A DNA stretch of 64,000 bases from Aquabacterium sp. (GCF_016234775.1 NZ_JACRAH010000064.1:1-64000); one strand, 5' to 3'. Counted from the first letter of the stretch, positions 8,413 to 17,923 are shown. Made by a program: numbers and translations. The notes: generated by a model not told the origin, from the sequence alone.

Positions 8413-9273
8413 TCAGGCGGGGGACAAGGCGGGAGACGCGGCAACAGGTGTCGCGGTCTGGAAATGATGCAGCCATTTCAGGACTTCTGCAGCCGTCAGG
8501 TCCGGCAATTCGAAAGGATACAGGTGGGTGCCCTCGATCCACGACAGATTGCGCCCCACCAGTTGCTTGATGCCCTGGATGCCGACCTTGCGGGTTTCGC
8601 GCGAGTGGGTGCCGCCGATGAAGGCCAGCGGGCATTGGTGCGGGTGACGGCGGAAGGTCTGCAGCAGGTCGTGCGGCATGGTGCCGTAGATGGCGGCTTC
8701 AATTTCACGGCGGAAACTCAGGCGGCGCGACTGGCCATCGAGATGCGTTTCAGTGCCATGGGCCAGGTAATCCTGTAGCACGCGCGGGTGGAAGGCGGCG
8801 AACTTGGGCTTGGCTGAGAAGTGCTCGTGCGCGACTTGAAGGCTTTGCCATTCCTGGGTGCGTTGGGCTGCGATGCGGGCGGGCGCAACCACGCGGTCGA
8901 TCGTGCCCAGGCGCTTGGCCAGGCCCACGCCCGCGCTCTTCCAGCCGTGCAGCACGGGCGAATCCATGATCACCAGGCCTTGGGCCAGATGCGGGTGCCG
9001 ACTGGCGGCCATCATGCTGAGGTAGCCGCCCAGCGAGTGCCCCACCAGCCAGGCAGGATGCCCCACTTCGCGTTCGACGAAGTCCTTGAGCTGGTCCACC
9101 AGATGCGGCCAGTTCATGGTGACGGGGTAGCGCGCATCGTGGCCGAACTTGTCCAGCGCATGGACCTCGTAGCCAGCTTGCCGCCACGATTCGAACAGCG
9201 CCTGGTAGGTGCTGGCCGGAAAGCTGTTGGCGTGCGAGAAAACGATGGTGCGGTGTACGGTATGGGGCTTCAT
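8413..9273 (-). CDS. Alpha/beta hydrolase
   Basis: The 286-residue product has an alpha/beta-hydrolase fold. It shows an oxyanion-hole-type FSHANSFP near the N-terminus, the nucleophile elbow GHSLGG about 80 residues further, and an EGTHLYPFE stretch near the end that probably holds the catalytic His. No signal peptide is seen. Start 9273 (MKPHTVHR) is preferred to 9369, which adds a charged extension unlike the family. It is the first gene of a short operon with the AraC-type regulator. The substrate is unknown; an ester is most likely. Confidence 0.8.
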   Translation of the reverse strand: MKPHTVHRTIVFSHANSFPASTYQALFESWRQAGYEVHALDKFGHDARYPVTMNWPHLVDQLKDFVEREVGHPAWLVGHSLGGYLSMMAASRHPHLAQGLVIMDSPVLHGWKSAGVGLAKRLGTIDRVVAPARIAAQRTQEWQSLQVAHEHFSAKPKFAAFHPRVLQDYLAHGTETHLDGQSRRLSFRREIEAAIYGTMPHDLLQTFRRHPHQCPLAFIGGTHSRETRKVGIQGIKQLVGRNLSWIEGTHLYPFELPDLTAAEVLKWLHHFQTATPVAASPALSPA

Positions 9274-9375
9274 GGCGGTCTCAGCGGTGAAAGCAAGCGC
9301 GTGCAGCCCGTCTGCGGGCATGCGCACCCTGAGCCTGTATTCGGCAGTCTCGTCCCGGCACTGAATCAAATGGCA

Positions 9376-9417
9376 ACATTACTTCTTGAGGCATTTTTAT
9401 GCGCCGAAGTGTAATGT
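9376..9417. repeat. Inverted repeat in the pyk upstream region
   Basis: ACATTACTTC (9376-9385) is mirrored by GAAGTGTAATGT (9406-9417), apart from two extra bases, around an AT-rich centre. It sits between the divergent hydrolase and pyk genes and may be a regulator site or part of overlapping promoters. Confidence 0.5.
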
Positions 9418-9484
9418 CGTTGCGTCAGGGCATCAAGGATCTGATCTGGAGGTGTATTTCCAGCATTCAAGTGAAGGGGTTTGG

Positions 9485-9500
9485 TGTGACACTGGTCACA
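9485..9500. promoter_or_regulatory. Crp-type palindrome upstream of pyk
   Basis: TGTGA-CACTGG-TCACA is an exact match to the classical Crp half sites TGTGA-N6-TCACA. It lies 26 bases before the pyk ATG. At that position a bound protein would more likely block than activate transcription, unless the promoter lies elsewhere than I expect. Confidence 0.55.
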
Positions 9501-9526
9501 GATAGACAACAGCAGAGCCTTTCACC

Positions 9527-10957
9527 ATGCAGCGTGCCACCAAGATCGTCGCCACCCTCGGACCAGCCTCCTCGACACCTGAGGTGCTCGAAAAAATGCT
9601 GGTGGCTGGGGTCGACGTGGTGCGGCTGAACTTCTCGCACGGCAAGGCGCAGGACCACATCGACCGCGCCCAGGCTGTGCGCGACGCCGCGGCCAAGGTT
9701 GGCAAGGTGGTGGCCATCATGGCCGATCTGCAAGGCCCCAAGATCCGCGTGGGCAAGTTCGCCGAAGGCAAGGTGATGCTGGAGCCCGGCCAGCCTTTCG
9801 TGCTGGATGCCAGCCGGACCGAGCCGGGCGACATCCACGGTGTCGGCCTGGATTACAAGGAGCTGCCGCGCGATGTGAAGCCGGGCGATGTCCTGCTGCT
9901 CAACGATGGCCTGATCGTGATGAAGGTGGATGCCGTCAAGGGTGAGGCCGTGCACACCACGGTCAAGCTCGGCGGCGAGCTGTCCAACAACAAGGGCATC
10001 AACAAGCAGGGCGGCGGGCTGACGGCCCCGGCACTGACCGCCAAGGACATGGAAGACATCAAGACGGCCGCGAGCTTCCAGTGCGACTACATCGCCGTGT
10101 CCTTCCCCAAGAACGCCACCGACATGGAAATGGCGCGCCAGTTGTGCAATGTGGCCGGCGAGCCCTGGAAGCACCGCCCAGCCCTGATCGCCAAGATCGA
10201 GCGCACCGAGGCGATCCCGAATCTGGAGGCCATCCTGAAGGCGTCTGACGGGATCATGGTGGCGCGGGGTGACCTGGCCGTGGAAGTGGGCAATGCCGCC
10301 GTGCCGGCGCTGCAAAAGCGCATGATCAAGATGGCGCGCCACATGGACAAGGTGGTGATCACGGCCACGCAGATGATGGAGTCCATGATCGTCAACCCGG
10401 TGCCCACGCGCGCCGAGGTGTCGGACGTGGCCAATGCGGTGCTGGACGGCACCGACGCCGTGATGCTGAGCGCCGAAACGGCCGCCGGCAAGTACCCGAT
10501 CGAGACGGTCGAGCAGATGGCCAACATCGCGCAGGCCGCCGAAGCCGCCGAAGAGGTGTCGCTGGACGCCGATTTCACCAACACGACCTTTGGCCGCATT
10601 GACCAGTCCATCGCCATGGGCGCGCTGTTCACGGCTTACCACCTGGGGTGCAAGGCCATCATCGCCCTGACCGAATCGGGCTCGACGGCGCTTTGGATGA
10701 GTCGTCACAAGATCCACGTGCCCATCTTCGGCCTCACAGCACAGCCGATTTCGCAGCGCAAGATGGCGCTCTATCGCAACGTGCGCCCCTTGCTGATCCC
10801 CAATTATTCGGACCGTGACGAGGCCCTGAAGCACGCGGAGGCCCTGCTGGTCGAGCGCGGCGTGCTGCGCCCAGGTGACACCTATGCCATCACCTGCGGG
10901 GAGCCCATGGGCCACCCCGGCGGCACCAACATGCTCAAGGTGTGTGAGGTCAAGTGA
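9527..10957 (+). CDS. pyk: Pyruvate kinase
   Basis: This cytoplasmic glycolytic enzyme makes pyruvate and ATP from phosphoenolpyruvate and ADP. The 476-residue length suits the bacterial enzyme. Visible motifs are KIVATLGPAS and RLNFSHG at the N-terminus, the central MVARGDLAVE, and ATQMMESMI with its following PTRAEVSDVANAVLDG, then a C-terminal domain with ESGSTA. Start 9527 matches the family (MQRATKIVATLG). A Crp-type palindrome lies just upstream. fba follows 140 bases downstream behind a terminator-like hairpin. Confidence 0.96.
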   Translation: MQRATKIVATLGPASSTPEVLEKMLVAGVDVVRLNFSHGKAQDHIDRAQAVRDAAAKVGKVVAIMADLQGPKIRVGKFAEGKVMLEPGQPFVLDASRTEPGDIHGVGLDYKELPRDVKPGDVLLLNDGLIVMKVDAVKGEAVHTTVKLGGELSNNKGINKQGGGLTAPALTAKDMEDIKTAASFQCDYIAVSFPKNATDMEMARQLCNVAGEPWKHRPALIAKIERTEAIPNLEAILKASDGIMVARGDLAVEVGNAAVPALQKRMIKMARHMDKVVITATQMMESMIVNPVPTRAEVSDVANAVLDGTDAVMLSAETAAGKYPIETVEQMANIAQAAEAAEEVSLDADFTNTTFGRIDQSIAMGALFTAYHLGCKAIIALTESGSTALWMSRHKIHVPIFGLTAQPISQRKMALYRNVRPLLIPNYSDRDEALKHAEALLVERGVLRPGDTYAITCGEPMGHPGGTNMLKVCEVK

Positions 10958-11032
10958 CCTGAAGGCAACCCTCCGCCCGAAACTGGGGGTAGGTAAGGTG
11001 GCCGGGCTTCGTTAGAATTCCGCCCAGTTCGC

Positions 11033-11071
11033 ACGCGCAGGACGTCGCAGTTCTGCGCGTTTCATTTTTTT
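11033..11071 (+). terminator. Terminator-like hairpin between pyk and fba
   Basis: ACGCGCAG (11033-11040) and CTGCGCGT (11053-11060) pair and are followed by TTCATTTTTTT. It ends only 27 bases before the fba ATG. It can serve as the pyk terminator; if fba transcription starts further upstream it could instead act as an attenuator. Confidence 0.75.
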
Positions 11072-11097
11072 CTCGTTTCCGCTTACCTGGGGGTTTC

Positions 11098-12162
11098 ATG
11101 GCACTCGTTTCGATGCGTCAACTGCTGGATCACGCTGCTGAAAACAATTACGGCATTCCGGCTTTCAACGTGAACAACCTGGAGCAGGTCCAGGCCGTGA
11201 TGGCCGCTGCCGACGAAGTTGGTGCCCCCGTGATCCTGCAGGCCAGCGCTGGCGCCCGCAAGTACGCCGGGGAATCCTTCATCAAGCACCTGATCCAGGC
11301 CGCTGTCGAGATGTACCCCCACGTGCCCCTGGTGATGCACCAGGATCACGGCCAGTCGCCCGCGATCTGCCAAGGCGCCATGGACCTGGGCTTCGGCTCG
11401 GTGATGATGGACGGTTCCCTGAAGGAAGACGGCAAGACCCCCGCCGACTTCGCCTACAACGTCGCCGTGACCCGCAAGGTCGTGGACATGGCCCACAAGC
11501 TGGGCGTGACCGTGGAAGGCGAACTGGGCTGCCTGGGCAACCTGGAAACCGGTGATGCCGGCGAAGAAGACGGCATCGGTGCCGATTGCAAGCTGGACCA
11601 CAGCCAGATGCTGACCGACCCGGAAGAAGCCGCCGTGTTCGTGCGTGAAACCCAGCTGGACGCCCTGGCCATCGCCATCGGTACCAGTCACGGTGCTTAC
11701 AAGTTCTCGCGTAAGCCCACGGGCGACATCCTGGCCATCAGCCGCGTCAAGGAAATCCACAAGCGCATCCCCAACACCCACCTGGTGATGCACGGTTCGT
11801 CGTCGGTGCCTCAGGATCTGCTGGCCATCATCAACCAGTACGGCGGCAAGATGAAGGAAACCTACGGCGTGCCCGTGGAAGAAATCCAGGAAGCCATCAA
11901 GTTCGGCGTGCGCAAGATCAACATCGACACCGACATCCGCCTGGCGATGACCGGTGCCGTGCGCAAGTTCCTGGCCGAGAACCCCGACAAGTTCGATGCC
12001 CGCGAATGGCTCAAGCCTGCTCGCGAAGCCGCCAAGCAGATCTGCAAGCAGCGTTACATGGAATTCGGCTGTGAAGGCCAGGGTTCCAAGATCAAGGCCA
12101 TCTCGATGGTCGATATCGCGGCCATGTACGCCTGCGGCAAGCTGGCTCAGGTTGTGGCCTGA
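11098..12162 (+). CDS. fba: Class II fructose-bisphosphate aldolase
   Basis: This zinc enzyme of glycolysis, gluconeogenesis and the Calvin cycle cleaves fructose 1,6-bisphosphate to two triose phosphates. The 354-residue protein resembles the Calvin-cycle-type class II aldolases of proteobacteria. Metal-ligand motifs are visible: [17 protein letters not shown] and VMHGSSSVP. The substrate-side segment [13 protein letters not shown] is near residue 275. Start 11098 ([13 protein letters not shown]) is standard. A strong terminator lies 59 bases after the stop. Confidence 0.95.
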   Translation: MALVSMRQLLDHAAENNYGIPAFNVNNLEQVQAVMAAADEVGAPVILQASAGARKYAGESFIKHLIQAAVEMYPHVPLVMHQDHGQSPAICQGAMDLGFGSVMMDGSLKEDGKTPADFAYNVAVTRKVVDMAHKLGVTVEGELGCLGNLETGDAGEEDGIGADCKLDHSQMLTDPEEAAVFVRETQLDALAIAIGTSHGAYKFSRKPTGDILAISRVKEIHKRIPNTHLVMHGSSSVPQDLLAIINQYGGKMKETYGVPVEEIQEAIKFGVRKINIDTDIRLAMTGAVRKFLAENPDKFDAREWLKPAREAAKQICKQRYMEFGCEGQGSKIKAISMVDIAAMYACGKLAQVVA

Positions 12163-12220
12163 TTCCTTGGCTGACTGAACGAATGTTGCTGCCGTCGGTC
12201 GTCGATGGCAGCGCGTCATC

Positions 12221-12255
12221 GGCGAGGGCCCTTTGTGGTGCCTCGCCGTTTTTTT
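12221..12255 (+). terminator. Rho-independent terminator after fba
   Basis: GGCGAGG (12221-12227) and CCTCGCC (12241-12247) pair, followed by G and seven T. The TTG codon at 12233, which would open the longest reading of the lipase gene, sits inside this hairpin. That argues for a later start of the lipase. Confidence 0.88.
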
Positions 12256-12280
12256 GCCTGTGTGCGTGATTGGGTTGCTT

Positions 12281-13261
12281 GTGGCAAGTCGTGTTTGGAA
12301 GTGGACCTTGGGCGGCCTGGCTGCTGCCGTGGTTCTGGCAACGACCCTGGTGGTCGTGCCTTGTGTGGCGACCTTGTCAGGCGAGCCCGTGTCTTCGGTG
12401 AAGGTGGCGGACGATGCCCAGACTCAATACCCCATCGTGCTGGCGCATGGGATCCTGGGTTTTGCTTACGTGGGCAAGCAGTCCTACTGGCGTGACATTC
12501 CTGAGACCTTGCGTGCCCATGGGGCGCAGGTATTCGTGACCCAGGTGTCGGCCTTCAACAGCTCGGATGTGCGTGGCCAGCAATTGCTGGATCAGGTGCA
12601 GAAGATCATGCAGGAGACGGGCGCGAAGAAGGTCAACCTGATCGGGCACAGTCACGGCAGCCATTCGGTGCGCTATGTGGCGGGCACGCATCCGGAGTGG
12701 GTGGCCTCGGTCACAACCGTATCGGGTCCGACGACGGGCTCGGAAGTGGCGGATTGGCTGGCCGATCTGGACCGGAATCACCCCTGGGTGGCTGGCGCGG
12801 TGCTGGCGTTCGGTAATGCCGTGGGCGGTGTAATCAACAGCCTCACGCACGCCGATCTACCCATTGATGCGCGCCAGGCGATGCTGTCGCTGACCAGCAC
12901 GGGTGCAGGGTATTTCAACCAACGTTTTCCAGCTGGTGTGCCCGAGCAGCCATGTGGCGAGGGCGGCAACGTGGTGGATGGCGTGCGCTACTACTCGTGG
13001 AGCAGCGTGGGGCAGTTCTACCGCGCGTTGAACCTGTCGGACTACCTCATGAGCTTCACGGGCATGGCTTTTGAGCGCGAGCCGGACAACGACGGCCTGG
13101 TGGGCAAGTGCGCCAGCCACCTGGGTCAGGTCATCCGCGATGACTACCCCATGAACCACTTTCAGATCGTCAACCAGTTCTCTGGCCTGGTGCCACCCGG
13201 GGCCGATCCGATCGGGCTGTTCGTGGCGCACGCTCAGCGTCTGAAAGAGGCCGGTTTGTAA
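12281..13261 (+). CDS. Secreted triacylglycerol lipase (Burkholderia/Pseudomonas type)
   Basis: The product begins with a hydrophobic signal sequence, then IVLAHGILGF. Counting from the GTG at 12281, the active-site elbow GHSHG holds Ser124; Asp271 (DNDG) and His293 (MNHFQIVNQ) complete the triad. Cys225 and Cys277 match the disulfide pair of Burkholderia lipases. It should hydrolyse long-chain acylglycerols outside the cell. Such lipases usually need a foldase (Lif/LipB) encoded next door; none is seen here. The start is uncertain: GTG 12266 or TTG 12275 are alternatives, while TTG 12233 lies in the fba terminator. Confidence 0.82.
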   Translation: MASRVWKWTLGGLAAAVVLATTLVVVPCVATLSGEPVSSVKVADDAQTQYPIVLAHGILGFAYVGKQSYWRDIPETLRAHGAQVFVTQVSAFNSSDVRGQQLLDQVQKIMQETGAKKVNLIGHSHGSHSVRYVAGTHPEWVASVTTVSGPTTGSEVADWLADLDRNHPWVAGAVLAFGNAVGGVINSLTHADLPIDARQAMLSLTSTGAGYFNQRFPAGVPEQPCGEGGNVVDGVRYYSWSSVGQFYRALNLSDYLMSFTGMAFEREPDNDGLVGKCASHLGQVIRDDYPMNHFQIVNQFSGLVPPGADPIGLFVAHAQRLKEAGL

Positions 13262-13406
13262 TCTGCACGAGCCCTGGGCCTTGGGCGGGAGAGGGCGACG
13301 AGGGGCCGGGATACGCCAAACACGGCTTTGCCGTATGCTGCGTCCCGGCCTTTCTTCATGGCCACGACCTGATTGACCGCCCGACAACCGACCTCGGAGA
13401 CATCAC

Positions 13407-14075
13407 ATGCTCAAGCTCTACGGCTTCCCCTTGTCCAACTACTACAACAAGGTCAAGCTGATCTTGCTGGAAAAGGGCGTGCCCTTCGAAGAGGTGCTGG
13501 TCAGCTTTGGCGCCGAAGGCAAAGCGGGCAAATCGCCGCTGGGCAAGGTGCCTTACATCGAAACCGAGCAGGGCTTTCTGTGCGAGAGCCAGGCCATCGT
13601 CGATTACATCGAAGCGCGCTGGCCTGCTCCGGCGTTGATCCCGTCCGACCCCTGGCAGGCCGCCAAGGTGCGTGAACTGATCGCCTACTGTGACCTGCAT
13701 GTGGAACTGTGCGGGCGCCAGCTCTATTCGCAAGCCTTTTTCGGTGGCACCTTGCCCGATAAGTTCATCGAACGCGTCAAGGGCGATCTGATCAAGAACC
13801 TGGCGGCGTTCAAGCAACTGGCTCAGTTTGCACCGTATGCGGCTGGCGACACGTTCACCATGGCCGATTGCGCCGTGTACGTGAGCCTGCCTTTGACTGC
13901 ATTGGCCAGCAAGATCGTGTGTGGCGAGGACCTGGTGGCAGCAGCCGGCATCGATTGGAAGGCTTACGTGAAGCTGATCGAAGCGCGCCCGACGGCTCAG
14001 AAAGTCGCCGCGGATAGAAAGGCTGATCAGGCACGCGCGATGGCCGCCAACAGGCCCAAGGCCGACGCTCAGTAG
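13407..14075 (+). CDS. Glutathione S-transferase family protein
   Basis: The 222-residue protein has an N-terminal thioredoxin-like domain beginning MLKLYGFPLSNYYNKVK. The glutathione-side motif is LGKVPYIE with ESQAIVDYIE about 15 residues later. An all-helical C-terminal domain containing FTMADCAVYV follows. It should bind glutathione and conjugate or reduce small electrophiles in the cytoplasm; the substrate cannot be told. A GGAGACATC ribosome binding site precedes the start. It is not obviously coupled to its neighbours. Confidence 0.87.
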   Translation: MLKLYGFPLSNYYNKVKLILLEKGVPFEEVLVSFGAEGKAGKSPLGKVPYIETEQGFLCESQAIVDYIEARWPAPALIPSDPWQAAKVRELIAYCDLHVELCGRQLYSQAFFGGTLPDKFIERVKGDLIKNLAAFKQLAQFAPYAAGDTFTMADCAVYVSLPLTALASKIVCGEDLVAAAGIDWKAYVKLIEARPTAQKVAADRKADQARAMAANRPKADAQ

Positions 14076-14178
14076 TCAGCACGTGCCATTTCAGCCTGGC
14101 TGTGATACAAAATGCAGCACGGGCACAGCTTGGCTTGATCCAGTGCATGAGGCCCGCCTGACAATCCAGGAGGTGTTC

Positions 14179-15000
14179 ATGCGTGAGGCTGTACTGGCCC
14201 GGCACCATGTGACCAGCATGGGCAATGGGCAAGCTGTGATCGTGTTGGCTCATGGCTTCGGGTGCGACCAGCGCATGTGGCGTCATGTCGCGCCCGAACT
14301 GGCGCGCGACCACCGCGTCGTCTTGTTCGACCATGTCGGTGTTGGCCGCTCTGACGCATCAGCCTGGCGACCGGAGCGCTACGCCAGCCTGTCGGACTAC
14401 GGACGCGACGTCATCGAGATCATCGAATCGCTCCAGTGCGGACCGGTGGTGTTTGTGGGGCACTCGGTCAGTGGTTCGATCGGCATGCTGGCGGCCATCG
14501 CTCGGCCAGACTTGTTCGAGTATCTTGTGATGCTCTGCCCCAACCCTTGTTTCATCAACGATCCCCCCTATGAGGGCGGCTTCGAGCGGGCCGACGTCAT
14601 GGACCTGCTGGAGTTGATGGACCGCAACATGAGCGCCTGGGCCAACTTCTTTGCCCCTGTGGCCATGAAGAACGATGACCGTCCGGAGTTGCGGCAGGAG
14701 TTGCAGGACAGCCTGTGCGCGGGCGATCCTGTTATCGTCAGGCACTTTGCGCAATTGGTCTTCCTGGCCGATGTGCGCGCCGAATTGCCGAAACTGCGCG
14801 TGCCCTCCCTGATCCTGCAAGGCGGTGATGACAGCGTGGCGCCCTTGTCTGTGGGCGACTACCTGCATCAGCAACTTGCCCAATCGACACTCAGGCGCAT
14901 GGCTGCGCCTGGTCATTGCCCACACATGAGCCATCCGCATGAAACCGTGGCCTTGATACGCGAGTACCTCGCAGACAGGTATGCCGGCAAACAGCTTTGA
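14179..15000 (+). CDS. rsbQ: RsbQ-like alpha/beta hydrolase
   Basis: At 273 residues this closely resembles Bacillus RsbQ along its full length, including FGCDQ, GHSVSGSIGMLA, CPNPCFINDPPYEGGF and GHCPHMSHP. The expected triad is Ser96, Asp218 and His246, nearly the same numbering as RsbQ. RsbQ-type proteins, relatives of plant D14/KAI2 receptors, act on or deliver a small hydrophobic ligand to a PAS-domain partner. Here the partner is the overlapping PAS hybrid kinase. Start 14179 has a good CAGGAGG ribosome binding site; the in-frame 14083 start adds unrelated residues. Confidence 0.88.
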   Translation: MREAVLARHHVTSMGNGQAVIVLAHGFGCDQRMWRHVAPELARDHRVVLFDHVGVGRSDASAWRPERYASLSDYGRDVIEIIESLQCGPVVFVGHSVSGSIGMLAAIARPDLFEYLVMLCPNPCFINDPPYEGGFERADVMDLLELMDRNMSAWANFFAPVAMKNDDRPELRQELQDSLCAGDPVIVRHFAQLVFLADVRAELPKLRVPSLILQGGDDSVAPLSVGDYLHQQLAQSTLRRMAAPGHCPHMSHPHETVALIREYLADRYAGKQL

Positions 15001-16906
15001 TGACTTGCCTGTCGCTGTGGCCGTGGTCAATGACGATGGCCTGTTGATCGAGGCCAATGTCGCACTGGCTCAGGTGCTCGTACGCGATCAGGCCAGTCTG
15101 CGAGGGCAGGTGATCGGGCTTGTGCTGACGCGCGCCGCTGCACTGCTTTACCACTCCTACATCTTTCCGATCTTGAAAGTGTCCGGAGAAGTCCACGAGG
15201 TGGCCATTCAGCTGCAGGATGCGCGAGGCCGGCGTGTGGATGCCCTGCTCAGCGCGAATCGTCAAGAGCACGAAGGCCAGGGACTGGTGCGCTGTGTGTT
15301 CATGCGTTTGCAGGAGCGTGGGCGATTGGAGTACCAGTTGCTGACCGCCAAACGCGCTGCTGACGAAGCGCCGGGTCTGTTGTTTCAGCTGTGTCGAGCC
15401 GGCGATGGGCACACCTGGTTTTCGTACGTGACCGATGCGGCGCGGCGCATCTTTCAGATCTCGCCATCTCAAGCGCTGGAAGATGTGAAGGCGGCCTGGC
15501 GCCAGATTCATCCGGATGATCTGGTGACCGTGCTGCAGACCTTGGACTTGTCTGCCGCCTCGCTGGATCCCTGGCTTTGCGAGTTCCGTGTCTGCTTGGG
15601 TGACACACCGGTGTGGCGGGAAGTTCACGCCACACCTCACAAGGAGGTGGATGGCACGGTGGTCTGGAACGGTTTCATTGCCGACACCACCGAGCGCCGG
15701 ACCATGGAAGCCGGCTTGCGCGAAAAGGCCGCCGCAGAGCGCGCGAACAAGGCCAAGAGCGAGTTCATGGCCAGCATGAGCCATGAATTGCGCACGCCAC
15801 TCAATGGCATTCTGGGATTTTCCCGGCTGCTTCAGATGCAGGATGCGAGCAATCTGCGTGCGGACCAGCAGCGCAAGCTGGGGCACATCGAAACAGCCGG
15901 ACAAAGCTTGCTGAGGCTGATCAACGAGTTGCTGGAGGTGTCGCGCATCGAGGCTGGCGCCATCAAGCTGCACATCGCACCGGTGGTGCTGGCGCCTGTT
16001 CTCTCGGAGACCGTGGCCCTGGCTGAACCACTGGCCGCGCCACGTGGCGCACGGCTCACCTGCGTGGGGGACCCTTCGCTGGCCGTGCAGGCCGACGGTC
16101 ACCGGCTAGGTCAGATCCTGTTGAACCTGGTGAGCAACGCCATCAAGTACGGACCGGCGGGCGGCATTGTGACGGTCCAGGTGGAGCAGGTCGGTGACGC
16201 AGATCCTATGGTCGAAGTGGCGGTGCAGGATCAGGGCCCTGGCCTGACGCTAGCCCAGCAGGCGCAGCTGTTTCAGGCCTTCAATCGCCTGGGGGCCGAG
16301 CGCAGTCAGATAGAGGGCGTGGGGCTGGGCCTGGTGATCACGCGCGGCCTGGTCGAATTGATGGGCGGGCAACTGTGCGTTCACAGTGAGCCGGGGCAAG
16401 GGGCCCGGTTCGCGGTGAGGTTGCCGCGCGCCGTCGTGCGCGATGAGGGCGGCCAGTGTCTGGATGGGTTGCAGGTCGTTTTGCCGCAAACCACGCCGGC
16501 ATCGTCCTGTGAACGGCCGATGTCGCGCCATCGTGTGCTGTACGTCGAGGACAACGCGATCAGCGCTTTGCTCATGCTGTCGGTGTTCGAGCATTCGCCA
16601 GACTTCGAGTTGCAGGTGGAGGATTCGGGCGAGAAGGCCCTGGCCGCCGTGCGTCAGGGCCCGTGGCCTTCTGCACTGTTGCTGGACATGCACCTCGCCG
16701 ACATGGATGGCCTGACCTTGTTGCAACACCTGCGTCAGCAGCCTGGATGGGCCGGGCAGCCCATCGTGGCCGTATCGGCCGATGCCATGCCTGACGACAT
16801 CCATCGCGCCATGCGGGCGGGCTTCGCTGACTACTGGACCAAGCCCATCGACATCACCCAGGTTCAGCCTGCCTTGAAGCGTTTGTTGAGCGCAAGCGCC
16901 CAGTGA
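14981..16906 (+). CDS. PAS-containing hybrid sensor histidine kinase
   Basis: The 641-residue protein has no membrane segment. Domains in order: PAS about 5-115, second PAS about 130-240, HisKA with phospho-acceptor His268 (SHELRTP), HATPase with N box around Asn386 and GVGLGL near 447-450, and a C-terminal receiver with Asp569 ([12 protein letters not shown]), acidic pocket Glu523/Asp524 and Lys621. The start overlaps the rsbQ-like gene by 20 bases. The PAS region probably receives the signal processed by that hydrolase. A dedicated downstream response regulator is not visible. Confidence 0.9.
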   Translation: MPANSFDDLPVAVAVVNDDGLLIEANVALAQVLVRDQASLRGQVIGLVLTRAAALLYHSYIFPILKVSGEVHEVAIQLQDARGRRVDALLSANRQEHEGQGLVRCVFMRLQERGRLEYQLLTAKRAADEAPGLLFQLCRAGDGHTWFSYVTDAARRIFQISPSQALEDVKAAWRQIHPDDLVTVLQTLDLSAASLDPWLCEFRVCLGDTPVWREVHATPHKEVDGTVVWNGFIADTTERRTMEAGLREKAAAERANKAKSEFMASMSHELRTPLNGILGFSRLLQMQDASNLRADQQRKLGHIETAGQSLLRLINELLEVSRIEAGAIKLHIAPVVLAPVLSETVALAEPLAAPRGARLTCVGDPSLAVQADGHRLGQILLNLVSNAIKYGPAGGIVTVQVEQVGDADPMVEVAVQDQGPGLTLAQQAQLFQAFNRLGAERSQIEGVGLGLVITRGLVELMGGQLCVHSEPGQGARFAVRLPRAVVRDEGGQCLDGLQVVLPQTTPASSCERPMSRHRVLYVEDNAISALLMLSVFEHSPDFELQVEDSGEKALAAVRQGPWPSALLLDMHLADMDGLTLLQHLRQQPGWAGQPIVAVSADAMPDDIHRAMRAGFADYWTKPIDITQVQPALKRLLSASAQ

Positions 16907-16952
16907 CGGCACAATGTCGGTTTGACGAGACGATTTCAGCGCCCGAACCACC

Positions 16953-17864
16953 ATGACTTCTGCCCTGCACACCTCCGCCCTGACTTCCCTGCCTCTCCTT
17001 GCCCGAGGCAAGGTGCGCGACAACTACGCCGTGGGCGATGACCGGATCCTGATGGTGGCCTCCGACCGCATCAGCGCGTTCGACGTGATCATGGGCGAGC
17101 CCATTCCAGGCAAGGGCGCGCTGCTGACCAAGATGGCGCTGTTCTGGTTCGAATTGCTCAAGGACGTGGCCCCCAACCACCTGACGGGCGAAGATCCTGT
17201 CAGCGTGGTGACGCCCGCCGAGCGCGCCCAGGTTGAAGGCCGCGCCATGCTGGTCAAGAAGCTCAAGCCTCTGCCCGTTGAAGCGGTCGTGCGCGGTTAT
17301 CTGGCTGGCAGCGGCTGGAAGGAGTACCAGGACAACGGTGAAGTCTGCGGTGTGAAACTGCCTGCCGGATTGCAAAACGCCAGCAAGCTGCCTGAGCCCA
17401 TCTTCACGCCTGCCACCAAGGCCGATGTGGGCGACCACGACGAGAACATCAGCTACGACAAGATGGCCCTGATCATCGGTGCCGACATGGCGGCGCAAGT
17501 GCGCGAACTGGCCATCAAGCTCTACAAGAAGGCCGCCGACTACGCGCTGACCAAGGGCATCATCATTGCCGACACCAAGTTCGAGTTCGGTCTGGATGCC
17601 AACGGCACACTGACCGTGATGGACGAGGTGCTGACGCCTGATTCGTCACGTTTCTGGCCTGTGGAAGGCTATGAGGCCGCATTCAAGGCCGGCGCCAACC
17701 CGCCCAGCTATGACAAGCAGTTCGTGCGCGACTGGCTGGAGCAGGCCACCGTCAATGGTCAGCCCTGGGACAAGACCGCACCGTCGCCGGCCTTGCCGCA
17801 AAGCGTGATCGACAACACGTCGGCCAAGTATCAGGAAGCGCTGACGCGCCTGACCGGCCAGTGA
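16953..17864 (+). CDS. purC: Phosphoribosylaminoimidazole-succinocarboxamide synthase
   Basis: SAICAR synthase of purine biosynthesis joins aspartate to CAIR using ATP. The 303-residue length belongs to the longer form of the family. Signature segments are [14 protein letters not shown] near the N-terminus, [27 protein letters not shown] and DTKFEFG about two thirds along. In other Burkholderiales the next genes are often purE and purK; here they are 26 kb downstream. A bidirectional terminator follows. Confidence 0.95.
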   Translation: MTSALHTSALTSLPLLARGKVRDNYAVGDDRILMVASDRISAFDVIMGEPIPGKGALLTKMALFWFELLKDVAPNHLTGEDPVSVVTPAERAQVEGRAMLVKKLKPLPVEAVVRGYLAGSGWKEYQDNGEVCGVKLPAGLQNASKLPEPIFTPATKADVGDHDENISYDKMALIIGADMAAQVRELAIKLYKKAADYALTKGIIIADTKFEFGLDANGTLTVMDEVLTPDSSRFWPVEGYEAAFKAGANPPSYDKQFVRDWLEQATVNGQPWDKTAPSPALPQSVIDNTSAKYQEALTRLTGQ

Positions 17865-17923
17865 TGACGCAGGGCTGGGCGGACTGGGCCGTCCGTCAGC
17901 CCGGGCGCTCGTCACAGGCAAAG

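Noticed and set aside
12233-12280. TTG start of the lipase at 12233
   Set aside because: The codon lies in the loop of a strong fba terminator; transcription from upstream would stop there.
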